Shown: positions 1 to 8,987 of the stretch, piece after piece
How positions within the stretch are numbered: the first letter of the stretch is position 1
How the letters are laid out: each line of letters opens with the position of its first letter
NCBI GenBank assembly: GCA_038748365.1
Contig: JBCDIZ010000001.1
Span: 434,001-498,000 of the forward strand
From: Alterisphingorhabdus sp038748365
GTDB lineage: Bacteria > Pseudomonadota > Alphaproteobacteria > Sphingomonadales > Sphingomonadaceae
DNA length: 64,000 nt
Reading direction: 5' to 3'
Notes under the pieces: model-generated
Database searches by the model: none
Seen by the model: only the letters and a program-made list of their open reading frames with translations
What the model was told of the DNA's origin: nothing
Position numbers and translations under genes: made by a program

Positions 1-943
1 ACGAAATGGCGCTGCGCGCAGCGGAGATGGCGCTGCCATCCATCTGCACGCCATCGGTCCGCATATAGGTGATCGCGCCATCCTCATAGAGACGCTGGGC
101 GATACGCATGGTGTGGCTGGCGGCAAAGCCTAGCTTGCGCGCCGCTTCCTGCTGCAATGTCGAGGTGGTGAATGGCGGCGGCGGGTTGCGCCGCATCGGC
201 TTGGTTTCGACACTTTCAACACGAAACGTACTGTCCTCGACGATCTTCTTCGCCGCGTCTGCCGCGCCCTTGTCACCGATAGAGAGCTTATCGAGCTTCT
301 CGCCATTAAGTTGAACCAGACGCGCAGTGAATTGTTGCCCGCCTTGCTCCATCTCAGCCGCGATGGACCAGTATTCCTGCGGGACAAAGGCCTCAATCTC
401 GCGCTCGCGCGTAACCACCAGTCGCAGCGCCACCGATTGCACCCGGCCTGCGGATTTCGCTCCCGGCAATTTGCGCCACAGCACCGGCGACAGAGTAAAG
501 CCCACCAGATAATCCAGCGCGCGGCGGGCGCGATAGGCGTCGATTAGATCATCATCCAGCGCACGCGGACTCGCCATCGCATCCAGAACCGCTTTTTTGG
601 TGATCGCGTTAAAGGTCACGCGATCCACGCTATCAGGCAGTGCCTTACGCTTCTTCAGAACCTCCAAAACGTGCCAGCTGATCGCCTCACCTTCACGGTC
701 AGGGTCAGTCGCCAGAACAACGCGACTCGATTCTTTGGCGGCATCGGTAATCGCTTTAAGCTGCTTGGTCTTGTCGCCATAATTCTGCCAGGTCATGGCA
801 AAACCGTCATCAGGATCAACCGAGCCATCCTTGGGTGGCAAGTCACGGACATGGCCATAGGATGCAAGAACGCGAAAGTCTCCGCCGAGATATTTTTCGA
901 TAGTTTTGGCCTTGGCGGGGGATTCGACAATCACAAGCTGCAT
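1..943 (-). CDS. topA: DNA topoisomerase I, 5' part (3' end beyond window)
   Basis: Type IA topoisomerase that relaxes negative supercoils by cutting one strand through a tyrosine-DNA link. The ATG at 943 opens MQLVIVESPAKAKTIEKYLG, the start of the Toprim domain, followed by the acidic motif ATDPDREGEA. The active-site tyrosine lies in TYMRTDG at about residue 293 (codon 65-67), so the catalytic core is intact. Only about 314 residues are visible; the rest of the core and the zinc-finger tail lie outside. It is the last gene of a plsY-dprA-topA run, 104 bp after dprA; a dprA-topA neighbourhood is common in bacteria. Identification is secure. Confidence 0.97.
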   Translation of the reverse strand, partial: MQLVIVESPAKAKTIEKYLGGDFRVLASYGHVRDLPPKDGSVDPDDGFAMTWQNYGDKTKQLKAITDAAKESSRVVLATDPDREGEAISWHVLEVLKKRKALPDSVDRVTFNAITKKAVLDAMASPRALDDDLIDAYRARRALDYLVGFTLSPVLWRKLPGAKSAGRVQSVALRLVVTREREIEAFVPQEYWSIAAEMEQGGQQFTARLVQLNGEKLDKLSIGDKGAADAAKKIVEDSTFRVESVETKPMRRNPPPPFTTSTLQQEAARKLGFAASHTMRIAQRLYEDGAITYMRTDGVQMDGSAISAARSAIS

Positions 944-1047
944 AGGGTCCAGAGCCTTTCCATGAGCGATAATTTACGCCGTTAAGTGGGCGCGCCTATC
1001 GCTTTTGTCCAGTGGCGTCCAGTTTTTCGTGGTTCAGGATGGTGCGA

Positions 1048-2235
1048 TCAATCGCTCTCGGCACGCTGGACTTTGCCGCCGGCAAGGCGCGTTAATTGCC
1101 CGGTAATCTCCAGTTCGACCAACACCGCCTGCACCTGTTCCACGGCCATTTCGCTGAGCACGGCAAGGTCGTTGATGGTGATCGGGGCAAAGCTCAGATG
1201 CGCCGATATGCGGTCATGATCTGATGCGATTTCCTGTGGATCAATAGCAACGGGAGGTTCGACCTCCGCCGCCAGCATATTCGGTTCCAGCATCTCTTCC
1301 AATAGGCGTGGCTCAGCCTTGCTATATGCGTTTGCGCTTCTCTCTGGCGAGGCGAAATCACCGATATTGGACAGCGCCTCGCGAATATCCTCAACATTAC
1401 GCACCAGCGTCGCGCCTTCACGGATTAGGCCGTTGCAACCCTCGGAGCGTTTATCGAGCGGTGAGCCCGGAATAGCCAACACTTGGCGACCTTGCTCATT
1501 CGCCAGTCTGGCGGTGATCAGCGAACCTGAACGCGGTGCAGCTTCAACCACCAAGGTCGCATAGGAGAGGCCAGCAATGATCCGGTTGCGGAAAGGAAAG
1601 TGCCGCGCCAATGGCTCAGTACCCGGCGGATATTCGGTGATCAGCAGGCCATTTGCGGCAATAGTCCGCTGCAAATCAGCATTTTCCGGCGGATATTGCA
1701 GATCAATACCCGATGCGATCACGGCAATGGTCATCGCATCGGCGCGATGGCTGCCGTGTATCGCGCCCTGATGCGCCTGTGTATCGATGCCACGCGCCAG
1801 ACCGGAGACGGTAACAATACCTTCCCCTGCAAGCCCTGATGCCAGTTGAAAGGCCAGCTTTCGCGCAGCCGCAGAGCTGTTGCGTGCGCCCACCATGGCG
1901 AGGGTTGGACGGTTGGCCAGACTGGTATTTCCGGCAATAATCAGCACTGGTGGCGGGCTCTCCATATGGCTGAGCAGTGGCGGATAGTCCTCATCACCGC
2001 AGACACTATGCCGTGCACCAAGCCGCTGAACGGTATCAATCTCCCGTTCAATATCGTCGGCTTTGGCGATGATAACCCGTTTTTTGCCTGCCCGACTGGC
2101 CAGATCAGGCAGCGCTTCCAATGCTGCCTGTGCGCCACCGAAACGCTGGATCAAATGATGATAGGCAACCGAACCAATATTGCGCGATCGCGCCAGTCTG
2201 AGCGAAGCGACAAAGCTGGCATGATCATGCGGCAT
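1048..2235 (-). CDS. dprA: DNA-processing protein DprA (Smf family)
   Basis: DprA binds incoming single-stranded DNA and loads RecA during natural transformation. The protein (395 aa) has an N-terminal SAM-like region, a Rossmann-type core with MVGARNSSAAAR, SGLARGIDTQAH and HFPFRNRIIAGLS, and a C-terminal winged-helix domain (about residues 330-395). I chose the ATG at 2235 over the in-frame start at 2280 because AAAGGAG lies 12 bases upstream and the longer version would run 44 bp into plsY. It sits 1 bp after the plsY stop codon, so the two are probably co-transcribed. comEC, another competence gene, lies at 58268-60415. Confidence 0.94.
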   Translation of the reverse strand: MPHDHASFVASLRLARSRNIGSVAYHHLIQRFGGAQAALEALPDLASRAGKKRVIIAKADDIEREIDTVQRLGARHSVCGDEDYPPLLSHMESPPPVLIIAGNTSLANRPTLAMVGARNSSAAARKLAFQLASGLAGEGIVTVSGLARGIDTQAHQGAIHGSHRADAMTIAVIASGIDLQYPPENADLQRTIAANGLLITEYPPGTEPLARHFPFRNRIIAGLSYATLVVEAAPRSGSLITARLANEQGRQVLAIPGSPLDKRSEGCNGLIREGATLVRNVEDIREALSNIGDFASPERSANAYSKAEPRLLEEMLEPNMLAAEVEPPVAIDPQEIASDHDRISAHLSFAPITINDLAVLSEMAVEQVQAVLVELEITGQLTRLAGGKVQRAESD

Positions 2236-2236
2236 A

Positions 2237-2848
2237 TCAGCTTTGAGCTCCTTTGCTTTGACCGACTTTGGGTTCCTCACCCTGTATCAACCTGCCGATA
2301 TTATCGCGATGCCGCCACAGCACCAGCGCGGCGCATCCGGCCAACAGCATTGCATAGTCAGCTAATGAAAAGGTGATTGCAGCCAAAGGCGCGATAATGG
2401 CGGCCAGCATGCCCGAGAGCGACGAATAGCGGCTGATGGCCAGCGTTCCGAGCCAGACCACGGCATAAGCCAGCCCGATCATCCAGGACAGGCCGAGACA
2501 GACACCCATCAGCGTTGCAACGCCCTTGCCACCCTTAAAGCCCAGCCAGACCGGATAAAGATGCCCGATAAATGCCCCTGCCCCTGCGGCAATCGCGCCA
2601 TTGCTCTCTGGCCAGAGCGATTGCGCGATAATCACCGGAACCGCGCCCTTGGCCAGATCGAGTAGCAAGGTCGCCGCCGCCAGCCCCTTGCGTCCGGTGC
2701 GCAGCACATTGGTCGCGCCGATATTGCCCGATCCAATAGACCGCAAATCGCCAGCACCAGAAAGCCTGGTCAGCACCATGCCAAAGGGAATCGACCCCAT
2801 GGCATAGCCCAAAAGGGCCGCAAGCCAGATGGCGCTGTTTTCGATCAT
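2237..2848 (-). CDS. plsY: Glycerol-3-phosphate acyltransferase PlsY
   Basis: Inner-membrane enzyme that transfers the acyl group of acyl-phosphate to glycerol-3-phosphate, the first step of phospholipid synthesis. The 203-residue protein has the usual family length and five or so hydrophobic segments. The conserved loops are visible: GSIPFG near residue 18, GSGNIGATNVLRT near 38-50, and GHLYPVWLGFKGGKGVAT near 95-112. It begins the plsY-dprA-topA run on the minus strand. The upstream gap of 134 bp to murI, which points the other way, must hold both promoters. Confidence 0.96.
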   Translation of the reverse strand: MIENSAIWLAALLGYAMGSIPFGMVLTRLSGAGDLRSIGSGNIGATNVLRTGRKGLAAATLLLDLAKGAVPVIIAQSLWPESNGAIAAGAGAFIGHLYPVWLGFKGGKGVATLMGVCLGLSWMIGLAYAVVWLGTLAISRYSSLSGMLAAIIAPLAAITFSLADYAMLLAGCAALVLWRHRDNIGRLIQGEEPKVGQSKGAQS

Positions 2849-2982
2849 AAAGGCGCTTTCATTTTCGGTTGGTCCTGAAAAGACTTAGGCGAGGCAAGGT
2901 ACAGCGGCAAGAGATGTGATCGAACAAGATGATGGATAATCATGCAGTTGATTGCAGCGCCGGCCATGCTAGAGGGCGGGCG

Positions 2983-3783
2983 ATGATTACAGATGATCAG
3001 CCTTTGTTGTTACTGGACACCGGTGTCGGCGGGCTATCCGTCTATAACAGTCTGCGTGCATTGCAGCCAACCGCGCCCATAATCTATGCGGCAGATTATT
3101 CAGGTCTTCCTTACGGTACGAAAAGCGAAGCCGAGATTGCAGCGCGTGTTCCGGCGATATTAGGGCGGTTGGTCGAACGCTATGCACCGCAAATCGTCAC
3201 CATAGCTTGCAACACCGCCTCAACTATTGCGCTGGAACATGTCCGCTCTGCGCTCAGCACACCGGTTGTCGGAACCGTACCTGCGGTTAAACCTGCGGCA
3301 GAGATGACCAAGAGCGGCGTTATCGGTCTGCTCGGCACCGAGGCAACCATCCGCCAGCCCTATGTTGACCGTCTGCACGAGATCCATGGCCCCGATACAC
3401 TGTTACTACGCCATGGCGCACCAGATCTGGTGGAACCAGCAGAAGCCAAGGTGCGGGGAGAAGTGGTAGATATGCAGATTCTGTCCGAAGCATTAGCGGC
3501 TCTGCGTGATCAACCACGTGGCAACGAGATCGACGTCATCATATTGGCATGCACCCATTTCCCGCTATTGCGCGACGAACTGGCCTCGCTCCTGCCAGAC
3601 AATATTGCGCTTATTGATGGCGCAGACGGCATTGCCAGGCGCATTGTCTATCTTGCCGGCGATCGCCAATGGCCGAAAACAGCAACAGGCAATCGCTTTG
3701 TGACGACAGGTGATAAAGCATTGCTGAAACCCTATATACCACATCTGCAACAGCTAGGCCTCTCTACCTTTGAAGAATTATGA
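2983..3783 (+). CDS. murI: Glutamate racemase
   Basis: Converts L-glutamate to D-glutamate for peptidoglycan. The two catalytic cysteines are present in ACNTAST (about residue 72) and ACTHFPLL (about 185). The N-terminal motif reads LDTGVGGLSVY, with threonine where most family members have serine. The ATG at 2983 gives a 266-residue protein of normal length, with AGAGGG just upstream; the in-frame ATG at 2929 would add 18 residues without family character. It is divergent from plsY and precedes hemA by 136 bp, which hold an inverted repeat. Confidence 0.94.
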   Translation: MITDDQPLLLLDTGVGGLSVYNSLRALQPTAPIIYAADYSGLPYGTKSEAEIAARVPAILGRLVERYAPQIVTIACNTASTIALEHVRSALSTPVVGTVPAVKPAAEMTKSGVIGLLGTEATIRQPYVDRLHEIHGPDTLLLRHGAPDLVEPAEAKVRGEVVDMQILSEALAALRDQPRGNEIDVIILACTHFPLLRDELASLLPDNIALIDGADGIARRIVYLAGDRQWPKTATGNRFVTTGDKALLKPYIPHLQQLGLSTFEEL

Positions 3784-3793
3784 CCTATCCGGG

Positions 3794-3834
3794 AATATGT
3801 ATTAAGTGATAAACTCACTTAAGCAGAACATATT
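3794..3834. promoter_or_regulatory. Perfect inverted repeat between murI and hemA
   Basis: TTAAGTGA (3802-3809) and TCACTTAA (3815-3822) form a perfect 8-bp inverted repeat around TAAAC. An outer pair, AATATGT (3794-3800) and ACATATT (3828-3834), extends the symmetry with unequal spacers. There is no T-run after it, so a terminator of murI is less likely than a binding site about 85-125 bp before the hemA start. It does not match the FNR or CtrA consensus. No regulator can be named. Confidence 0.45.
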
Positions 3835-3919
3835 AATCCGTTAGACCGATCAATAATTCGCGCATAGAGAGGCCCATGAGAACAGGCAGAGGCTGACCAG
3901 ACAGATAGAGAGAGTTTGT

Positions 3920-5134
3920 GTGGATTACGATCAGGTTTTTGACAGTGCTATAGACCGGCTGCACGGCGAAGGCCGCTATCGCGTCTTTATCGATATCTTG
4001 CGCAACAAAGGCGCCTATCCCAATGCCCGCTGCTTTGCCGGACATAATGGCCCAAAGCCGATTACCGTATGGTGCTCCAACGATTATCTCGCCATGGGTC
4101 AGCATCCAAAGGTTGTGGAAGCTATGGAAGAGGCGCTGCATGATGTCGGCGCCGGTTCAGGCGGCACGCGCAATATTGGCGGCAATACTCACTATCATGT
4201 CGATCTGGAACGTGAATTAGCCGATTTGCATGACAAAGAAGCCGCATTGCTGTTCACATCCGGCTATGTTTCAAACGATGCGACGCTAGCGACTTTGGCA
4301 AAAATTCTGCCCGGCTGCATTATCTTCTCTGATGAACTTAACCATGCCAGCATGATCGCCGGTATCCGCAATGCCGGATGTGAAAAGCATGTCTTCCGCC
4401 ACAATGACATGGCGCATCTGGAAGAATTGCTGGAAGCCGCCGACCCGGACGTGCCCAAGCTGATCGCCTTTGAGAGTGTCTATTCTATGGATGGCGATGT
4501 CGCGCCGATCCATGAAATATGCGATCTGGCCGACAAATATAACGCCCTGACCTATATAGATGAAGTCCACGCCGTAGGTATGTATGGCCCGCGTGGCGGC
4601 GGTATTTCAGAGCGCGATGATGCGGCGAAACGGATCACGATTATCGAAGGCACTTTAGGCAAGGCCTTTGGCGTGATGGGCGGCTATATCGCAACCGATG
4701 CAAGAATTATCGATGTTATCCGATCCTATGCACCAGGGTTTATCTTTACCACCAGCCTGTCACCTGTGCTGGTTGCCGGAGCGTTGGCAAGCGTACGGCA
4801 CCTGAAGGCATCGAGCAAAGAACGCGACGAACAACAGGCAGCCGCTGCAAAGCTGAAAACCCTGTTTGCCGAAGCCGGTTTGCCGGTTATGCCGTCAACC
4901 ACGCATATTGTGCCACTGATGGTCGGCGATCCGGTTAAGGCAAAGCATATTAGCGATATTCTACTCGCCGAATATGGCGTCTATGTCCAGCCGATCAACT
5001 TCCCTACCGTGCCGCGTGGTACCGAGCGACTGCGCTTTACGCCTGGCCCGGCGCATGATGAAGCGATGATGCGTGACCTTACAAAGGCGCTGGTCGAAAT
5101 CTGGGACCGGCTTTCATTGAAAATGGCGGCCTAA
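3920..5134 (+). CDS. hemA: 5-aminolevulinate synthase
   Basis: PLP enzyme condensing glycine and succinyl-CoA to 5-aminolevulinate, the entry to haem synthesis in alphaproteobacteria. The 404-residue protein has the expected length. The PLP lysine is K248 in EGTLGKAFG; GAGSGGTRNIGGNTHYH, SDELNHASM and YIDEVHAVGMYG are all family signatures. The start is GTG at 3920 (MDYDQVFDSAIDRL), with a weak AGAGAG just upstream. The gene stands alone between murI and the convergent DUF5694 gene, so the inverted repeat upstream is a reasonable place to look for control. Confidence 0.97.
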   Translation: MDYDQVFDSAIDRLHGEGRYRVFIDILRNKGAYPNARCFAGHNGPKPITVWCSNDYLAMGQHPKVVEAMEEALHDVGAGSGGTRNIGGNTHYHVDLERELADLHDKEAALLFTSGYVSNDATLATLAKILPGCIIFSDELNHASMIAGIRNAGCEKHVFRHNDMAHLEELLEAADPDVPKLIAFESVYSMDGDVAPIHEICDLADKYNALTYIDEVHAVGMYGPRGGGISERDDAAKRITIIEGTLGKAFGVMGGYIATDARIIDVIRSYAPGFIFTTSLSPVLVAGALASVRHLKASSKERDEQQAAAAKLKTLFAEAGLPVMPSTTHIVPLMVGDPVKAKHISDILLAEYGVYVQPINFPTVPRGTERLRFTPGPAHDEAMMRDLTKALVEIWDRLSLKMAA

Positions 5135-5144
5135 CGAATAACGC

Positions 5145-5163
5145 GACCTCAATGCCAGAGGTC
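5145..5163. terminator. Short hairpin between convergent hemA and DUF5694 gene
   Basis: GACCTC (5145-5150) and GAGGTC (5158-5163) make a perfect 6-bp stem with a 7-base loop in the 28-bp gap between two tail-to-tail genes. It could act on both strands, but there is no T-tract, so the call is weak. Confidence 0.3.
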
Positions 5164-6068
5164 TATTCGGCCTTACCCTCGCCTTTTACAGCTTTATCCG
5201 CCACGATTGCGGCACGCAGATATGGTGTGGGTTCAGTAAGCACATAACCCGGTGTTTCCTCAACAAAGTGCCGCAACCAATAAGCATGGCCGCTGCCGAC
5301 AAGAACGAAAATCCGCTCACCCGGTTCGGCGATAAGCTGCAATTTGCCGAACATCTTTGCATTGCGCATATACCAATAGGCGTTGAGTTCGGCACCAGGC
5401 TGATCGTCACCATCACCGAATTGCAGTAAGCCATAATAAAGCGCGCGATGCATCGGATAGATTTCGCCCGGATCATTATGCTCCAAAAGTGACTCTGCGA
5501 TAGTCTGTGTGGCCTGTTTCGACTGCTGTTCAGCAGATTTCTCTCTGACCTGCCCGATGAGACCCTGAATTATACCATCCATCGCATTCGCCTGCGCAAA
5601 GGCCATAACTTTGCCCATCGGGAAATAATCCGGTTCGCCTGCGGATGGCTGCTCATCAAAGCCATAAACCGCCTTATGCCCCATCTTTGACGCAAGCCGA
5701 TAGCCTATCTGAACGATTTCATTTCGGTTTTCGGTGAGATTAGCAGCTGTGAACTGCGTATATTTCTCGTCTTTGAAATCTGGTGCAGAGCGCTGAGATT
5801 CTACCAATATGCGGTCTGGCTGCCACTGCGCTAAAGCCTTGGTGAGTAACTCCAACTCTTCCTGTCGTTTCGGTGTGCGGACATCATCTACTTCCATATT
5901 GACCACATCCTGACCCGGATTGGCGAAATGATAGGTGCCCAGAATCATAACCTGGACGGGATTATCGTCTTGAACAGGCTCCGCAGCATAAGCGCTGATA
6001 TTCGCAGCTAAAAAAACGGAAAGGCCCGCTACAAAGGCGCCTAGATATCTCAACACTGGTTTCATCAT
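5163..6068 (-). CDS. Secreted DUF5694 (TraB/TiKi-like) protein
   Basis: A 301-residue protein with a clear signal peptide (hydrophobic residues 8-26 ending at AYAAE), so it is exported. The mature part begins with VQVMILGTYHFANPGQD, and has DRILVESQ near residue 95 and ERIFVLVGSGHAYWL near 250. These two patches, the GTYHF histidine and the GSGH motif, are typical of DUF5694 and related TraB-like proteins, which are thought to be metal-dependent hydrolases; the substrate is unknown. GGAGGGAG lies upstream of the ATG at 6068. It is convergent with hemA. Confidence 0.75.
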   Translation of the reverse strand: MMKPVLRYLGAFVAGLSVFLAANISAYAAEPVQDDNPVQVMILGTYHFANPGQDVVNMEVDDVRTPKRQEELELLTKALAQWQPDRILVESQRSAPDFKDEKYTQFTAANLTENRNEIVQIGYRLASKMGHKAVYGFDEQPSAGEPDYFPMGKVMAFAQANAMDGIIQGLIGQVREKSAEQQSKQATQTIAESLLEHNDPGEIYPMHRALYYGLLQFGDGDDQPGAELNAYWYMRNAKMFGKLQLIAEPGERIFVLVGSGHAYWLRHFVEETPGYVLTEPTPYLRAAIVADKAVKGEGKAE

Positions 6069-6169
6069 GATTTTGCTCCCTCCTACATCCCGCCCGTATC
6101 CGTATTACTGTTATATATCACTAAGATCAATCACTTGATTATCCCGATGAAACGGCCAAATTGAGCCTT

Positions 6170-7168
6170 ATGGTTTCCGAATGGATTGAACCGCATCCCT
6201 ATGGGATTTACGTTAAGCCTGCTGATGCGTGGATCGACCCGATGCGTGCAATGGATACGGCCCTTGTCACCCATGGTCATGCCGATCATGCGCGTGGGGG
6301 GCATAAGCGGGTGTTCGCCACGCCTGAGACGCTGGCAATTATGGGGCTGCGCTATGCCACCGGGGATGAGGGCCATAGTGTAGCCTATGGTGAGAGTTTT
6401 GATCTGAACGGAGTCAAGATCAGCTATCATTCTGCTGGCCATGTGCTGGGCTCGGCACAGATACGGCTGGAATATGGTGGCGAAGTGGTTGTCGTCACCG
6501 GCGACTATAAACGTCGTCCGGACCCGACCTGCGCGCCTTTCGAAGTGGTGCCGTGCGATGTGTTTGTCACCGAGGCGACCTTTGCCCTGCCGGTATTTCG
6601 CCATCCGCCGACGCAAGAGGAACTGGCCAAGGTTCTGGCTCTGCTTGAGGCTGAGCCGGATCGCTCAGTGCTGATCGGCGCCTATGCGCTGGGCAAGGCG
6701 CAACGGGTCATCGCCGAATTGCGTCTACTGGGTTATGATAAGCCGATTTATCTTCACGGGGCATTGGAGAAAATGTGCAATCTGTACAATGATCTCGGCG
6801 TTGATCTTGGCGATTTGCGACCGGTCACCGGCACGGACAAAGCCGATATGGCCGGACATATCGTCCTCGCTCCGCCCTCAGCCCTCAATGATCGTTGGAG
6901 CCGCCGCTTGCCTGATCCGATTACCGCCATGGCATCGGGCTGGATGCGCATCCGCCAACGGGCGCGGCAGCGCAATGTCGAACTGCCGATCATCCTGTCC
7001 GATCATGCCGATTGGGATGAGCTGACCAGCACCATCCGCGAGGTCAATCCGCGCGAAGTGTGGGTCACCCATGGTCGCGAGGATGCGCTGGTGCATTGGT
7101 GCAGCCTGCACCAGATCAAGGCGCGAGCCTTGGCGCTGGTCGGTCGTGACGAAGCGGATGATGGTTAG
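6170..7168 (+). CDS. Ligase-associated DNA exonuclease (metallo-beta-lactamase fold)
   Basis: Member of the ligase-associated exonuclease family (metallo-beta-lactamase fold, SNM1/CPSF-like). The metal motif THGHADHARGG is near residue 40; later ligands appear in SAGHVLGSAQ, VVTGDYKRRPD and ILSDHADWDEL, and VTHGREDAL near 298 fits the family. The ATG at 6170 gives 332 residues; a TTG three codons earlier is less likely. It precedes the ATP-dependent ligase by 119 bp, which contain a REP-like palindrome. The family is normally encoded beside such a ligase, probably for end processing in repair. Confidence 0.9.
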   Translation: MVSEWIEPHPYGIYVKPADAWIDPMRAMDTALVTHGHADHARGGHKRVFATPETLAIMGLRYATGDEGHSVAYGESFDLNGVKISYHSAGHVLGSAQIRLEYGGEVVVVTGDYKRRPDPTCAPFEVVPCDVFVTEATFALPVFRHPPTQEELAKVLALLEAEPDRSVLIGAYALGKAQRVIAELRLLGYDKPIYLHGALEKMCNLYNDLGVDLGDLRPVTGTDKADMAGHIVLAPPSALNDRWSRRLPDPITAMASGWMRIRQRARQRNVELPIILSDHADWDELTSTIREVNPREVWVTHGREDALVHWCSLHQIKARALALVGRDEADDG

Positions 7169-7193
7169 GCTAGTATGAAATGCTTCCAATCCT

Positions 7194-7267
7194 CCGTTCG
7201 TGTCGAGCGTAGGCGAGACACTTTTCTCCGCACGCACGGGCCTCTCGACTTCGCTCGAGGCGAACGG
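7194..7267. repeat. REP-like palindrome, family A copy 1
   Basis: About 74 bp starting CCGTTCGTGTCGAGCGTAG and ending TCGACTTCGCTCGAGG plus CGAACGG. The ends are inverted and form a long hairpin. Further copies lie at 16566-16639, 58170-58245 and 63230-63302. This copy lies between two same-strand genes. Confidence 0.9.
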
Positions 7268-7287
7268 GCAAGGCAAGGTGAGACCTG

Positions 7288-8886
7288 ATGCAGGCTTTTG
7301 CACAGCTTATCGACAGGCTTGTCTACACCCGTTCGCGCAATGGCAAGCTGGCACTGATCGCCGATTATCTGCGCACCACACCCGATCCCGATCGCGGTTG
7401 GGCTCTGGCTGGACTGACCGGCGATCTGGATTTTCCTGCAGTCAAAATCTCGGCGGTGCGCACAGCAGCGGAGCAGCGGGTTGATCCGGTGCTGCTCAAG
7501 CTCAGCCGCGATTATGTCGGTGACAGCGCCGAAACCATCGCGCTGATCTGGCCCGATGGAGCGGAGACGCGCGATACGAACGAAATATCGCCGCTGCCAC
7601 TGAGCGAAGCCGTGGATCAGCTTATGGCGGTATCGCGCAAAGAAGCCCCTGCTCTTGTCGCATCCATGCTCGACAGGCTCGATGCCGATGGCCGTTATGC
7701 GCTGATCAAACTGGCAACAGGCGCAATGCGCGTCGGCGTCTCCGCGCGCCTCGCCAAAACCGCTTTTGCCCAGGCTTTTGACAAGCAAGTCGATGAGGTG
7801 GAGGAGCTATGGCATGCGCTGTCGCCGCCTTATGCCTCGCTCTTCGCCTGGGGAGAGGGCAAAGCCGACAAGCCGGATATCAGCGGCACCGCCTATTTCC
7901 GCCCCTTCATGCTGGCGCATCCGCTGGAGGATGAGACGGTCGATATGGCGGACTATGTCGCCGAGTGGAAATGGGACGGGATACGGGTGCAGATTGTCAG
8001 CACCGGTAGCGAGGTCAAACTGTTCAGCCGCGGCGGTGATGATATCACCAGCGCCTTTCCCGATATTGCCGATAACGTCACCCGGCGCGGTGCTGTGGAT
8101 GGCGAGCTGATGGTGCGCGGCGAGGATCAGGGCGGGGACGAACATGGCGGCGGCGCGGCCAGCTTCAACGCTCTGCAACAGCGGCTGAACCGGAAAAAGG
8201 TATCGGCGAAAATGCTCAAGGAATCGCCAGCCTTTGTGCGGCTTTATGATCTGCTGATTGATGGCGAAGATGACCTACGCGAACTGCCCTGGACCGAACG
8301 GCGTTCGCGACTTGAAACGGTTATGCCTGAATATGATCCCGAACGATTTGATCTCTCCCGAATGGTCGATGTCAGCAGTTTTGAGGAGCTTTCGGAGCTG
8401 CGTGACGGAACCCGCGACGCTGCGATTGAAGGAGTCATGCTCAAGCGCCGCGACAGTCCATATGTAGCCGGGCGTAAGGCGGGGCTATGGTATAAATGGA
8501 AGCGCGACCCGCTAGTGGCCGATTGCGTCATGATGTACGCCCAGCGCGGCTCGGGCAAGCGTTCCTCATTCTATTCGGACTATACCTTTGGCTGCTGGAC
8601 CGATGACGGCGAGCTCTATCCGGTGGGCAAGGCTTATTCGGGCTTCACCGATGATGAGCTGAAATGGCTCGACCGTTTTGTCCGGCAGAACACGGTCAAC
8701 CGCTTCGGCCCGGTGCGTGAGGTGGAGAAAACGCTGGTGTTGGAGGTAGCGTTTGACTCGGTGCATGACAGCAAACGGCATAAATCCGGACTAGCGATGC
8801 GCTTTCCAAGGATTTCGCGGATAAGGCGCGATAAACCAGCGGATGAGGCTGACAAAATTGCGACACTGCGTAATATGGTTCGGTAG
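7288..8886 (+). CDS. ATP-dependent DNA ligase, cisplatin-resistance type
   Basis: Seals DNA nicks using ATP. In the 532-residue protein the N-terminal ligase domain (about 1-190) is followed by the adenylation domain with the nucleotidyl-lysine K228 in EWKWDGIRVQ, then DGELMV near 272, EGVMLKRRDSPY near 390 and WYKWKRD near 410, and a C-terminal OB domain. This matches the bacterial ligase family paired with the exonuclease upstream. The helicase and phosphoesterase that often complete this cluster are not here: the next gene is convergent btaB. The start ATG at 7288 follows GCAAGGTGAGACCTG. Confidence 0.93.
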   Translation: MQAFAQLIDRLVYTRSRNGKLALIADYLRTTPDPDRGWALAGLTGDLDFPAVKISAVRTAAEQRVDPVLLKLSRDYVGDSAETIALIWPDGAETRDTNEISPLPLSEAVDQLMAVSRKEAPALVASMLDRLDADGRYALIKLATGAMRVGVSARLAKTAFAQAFDKQVDEVEELWHALSPPYASLFAWGEGKADKPDISGTAYFRPFMLAHPLEDETVDMADYVAEWKWDGIRVQIVSTGSEVKLFSRGGDDITSAFPDIADNVTRRGAVDGELMVRGEDQGGDEHGGGAASFNALQQRLNRKKVSAKMLKESPAFVRLYDLLIDGEDDLRELPWTERRSRLETVMPEYDPERFDLSRMVDVSSFEELSELRDGTRDAAIEGVMLKRRDSPYVAGRKAGLWYKWKRDPLVADCVMMYAQRGSGKRSSFYSDYTFGCWTDDGELYPVGKAYSGFTDDELKWLDRFVRQNTVNRFGPVREVEKTLVLEVAFDSVHDSKRHKSGLAMRFPRISRIRRDKPADEADKIATLRNMVR

Positions 8887-8901
8887 CCGTTTTCTCTAAA
8901 A

Positions 8902-8981
8902 CCGTTCGCCCTGAGCTTGTCGAAGGGCTGCCCTTTTCTTGCAAAAGAAGTACGGGGCTTCGACAGGCTCAGCCCTAACGG
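8902..8981. repeat. REP-like palindrome, family B copy 1
   Basis: About 80 bp, starting CCGTTCGCCCTGAGCTTGTC and ending with its near-complement GACAGGCTCAGCCCTAACGG. The centre carries TTTTCTTGCAAAAGAAGTAC. The copy at 21545-21624 is the same element in the opposite orientation. It fills the gap between convergent ligase and btaB genes, so it may also end transcription. Confidence 0.9.
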
Positions 8982-8987
8982 ATAACT

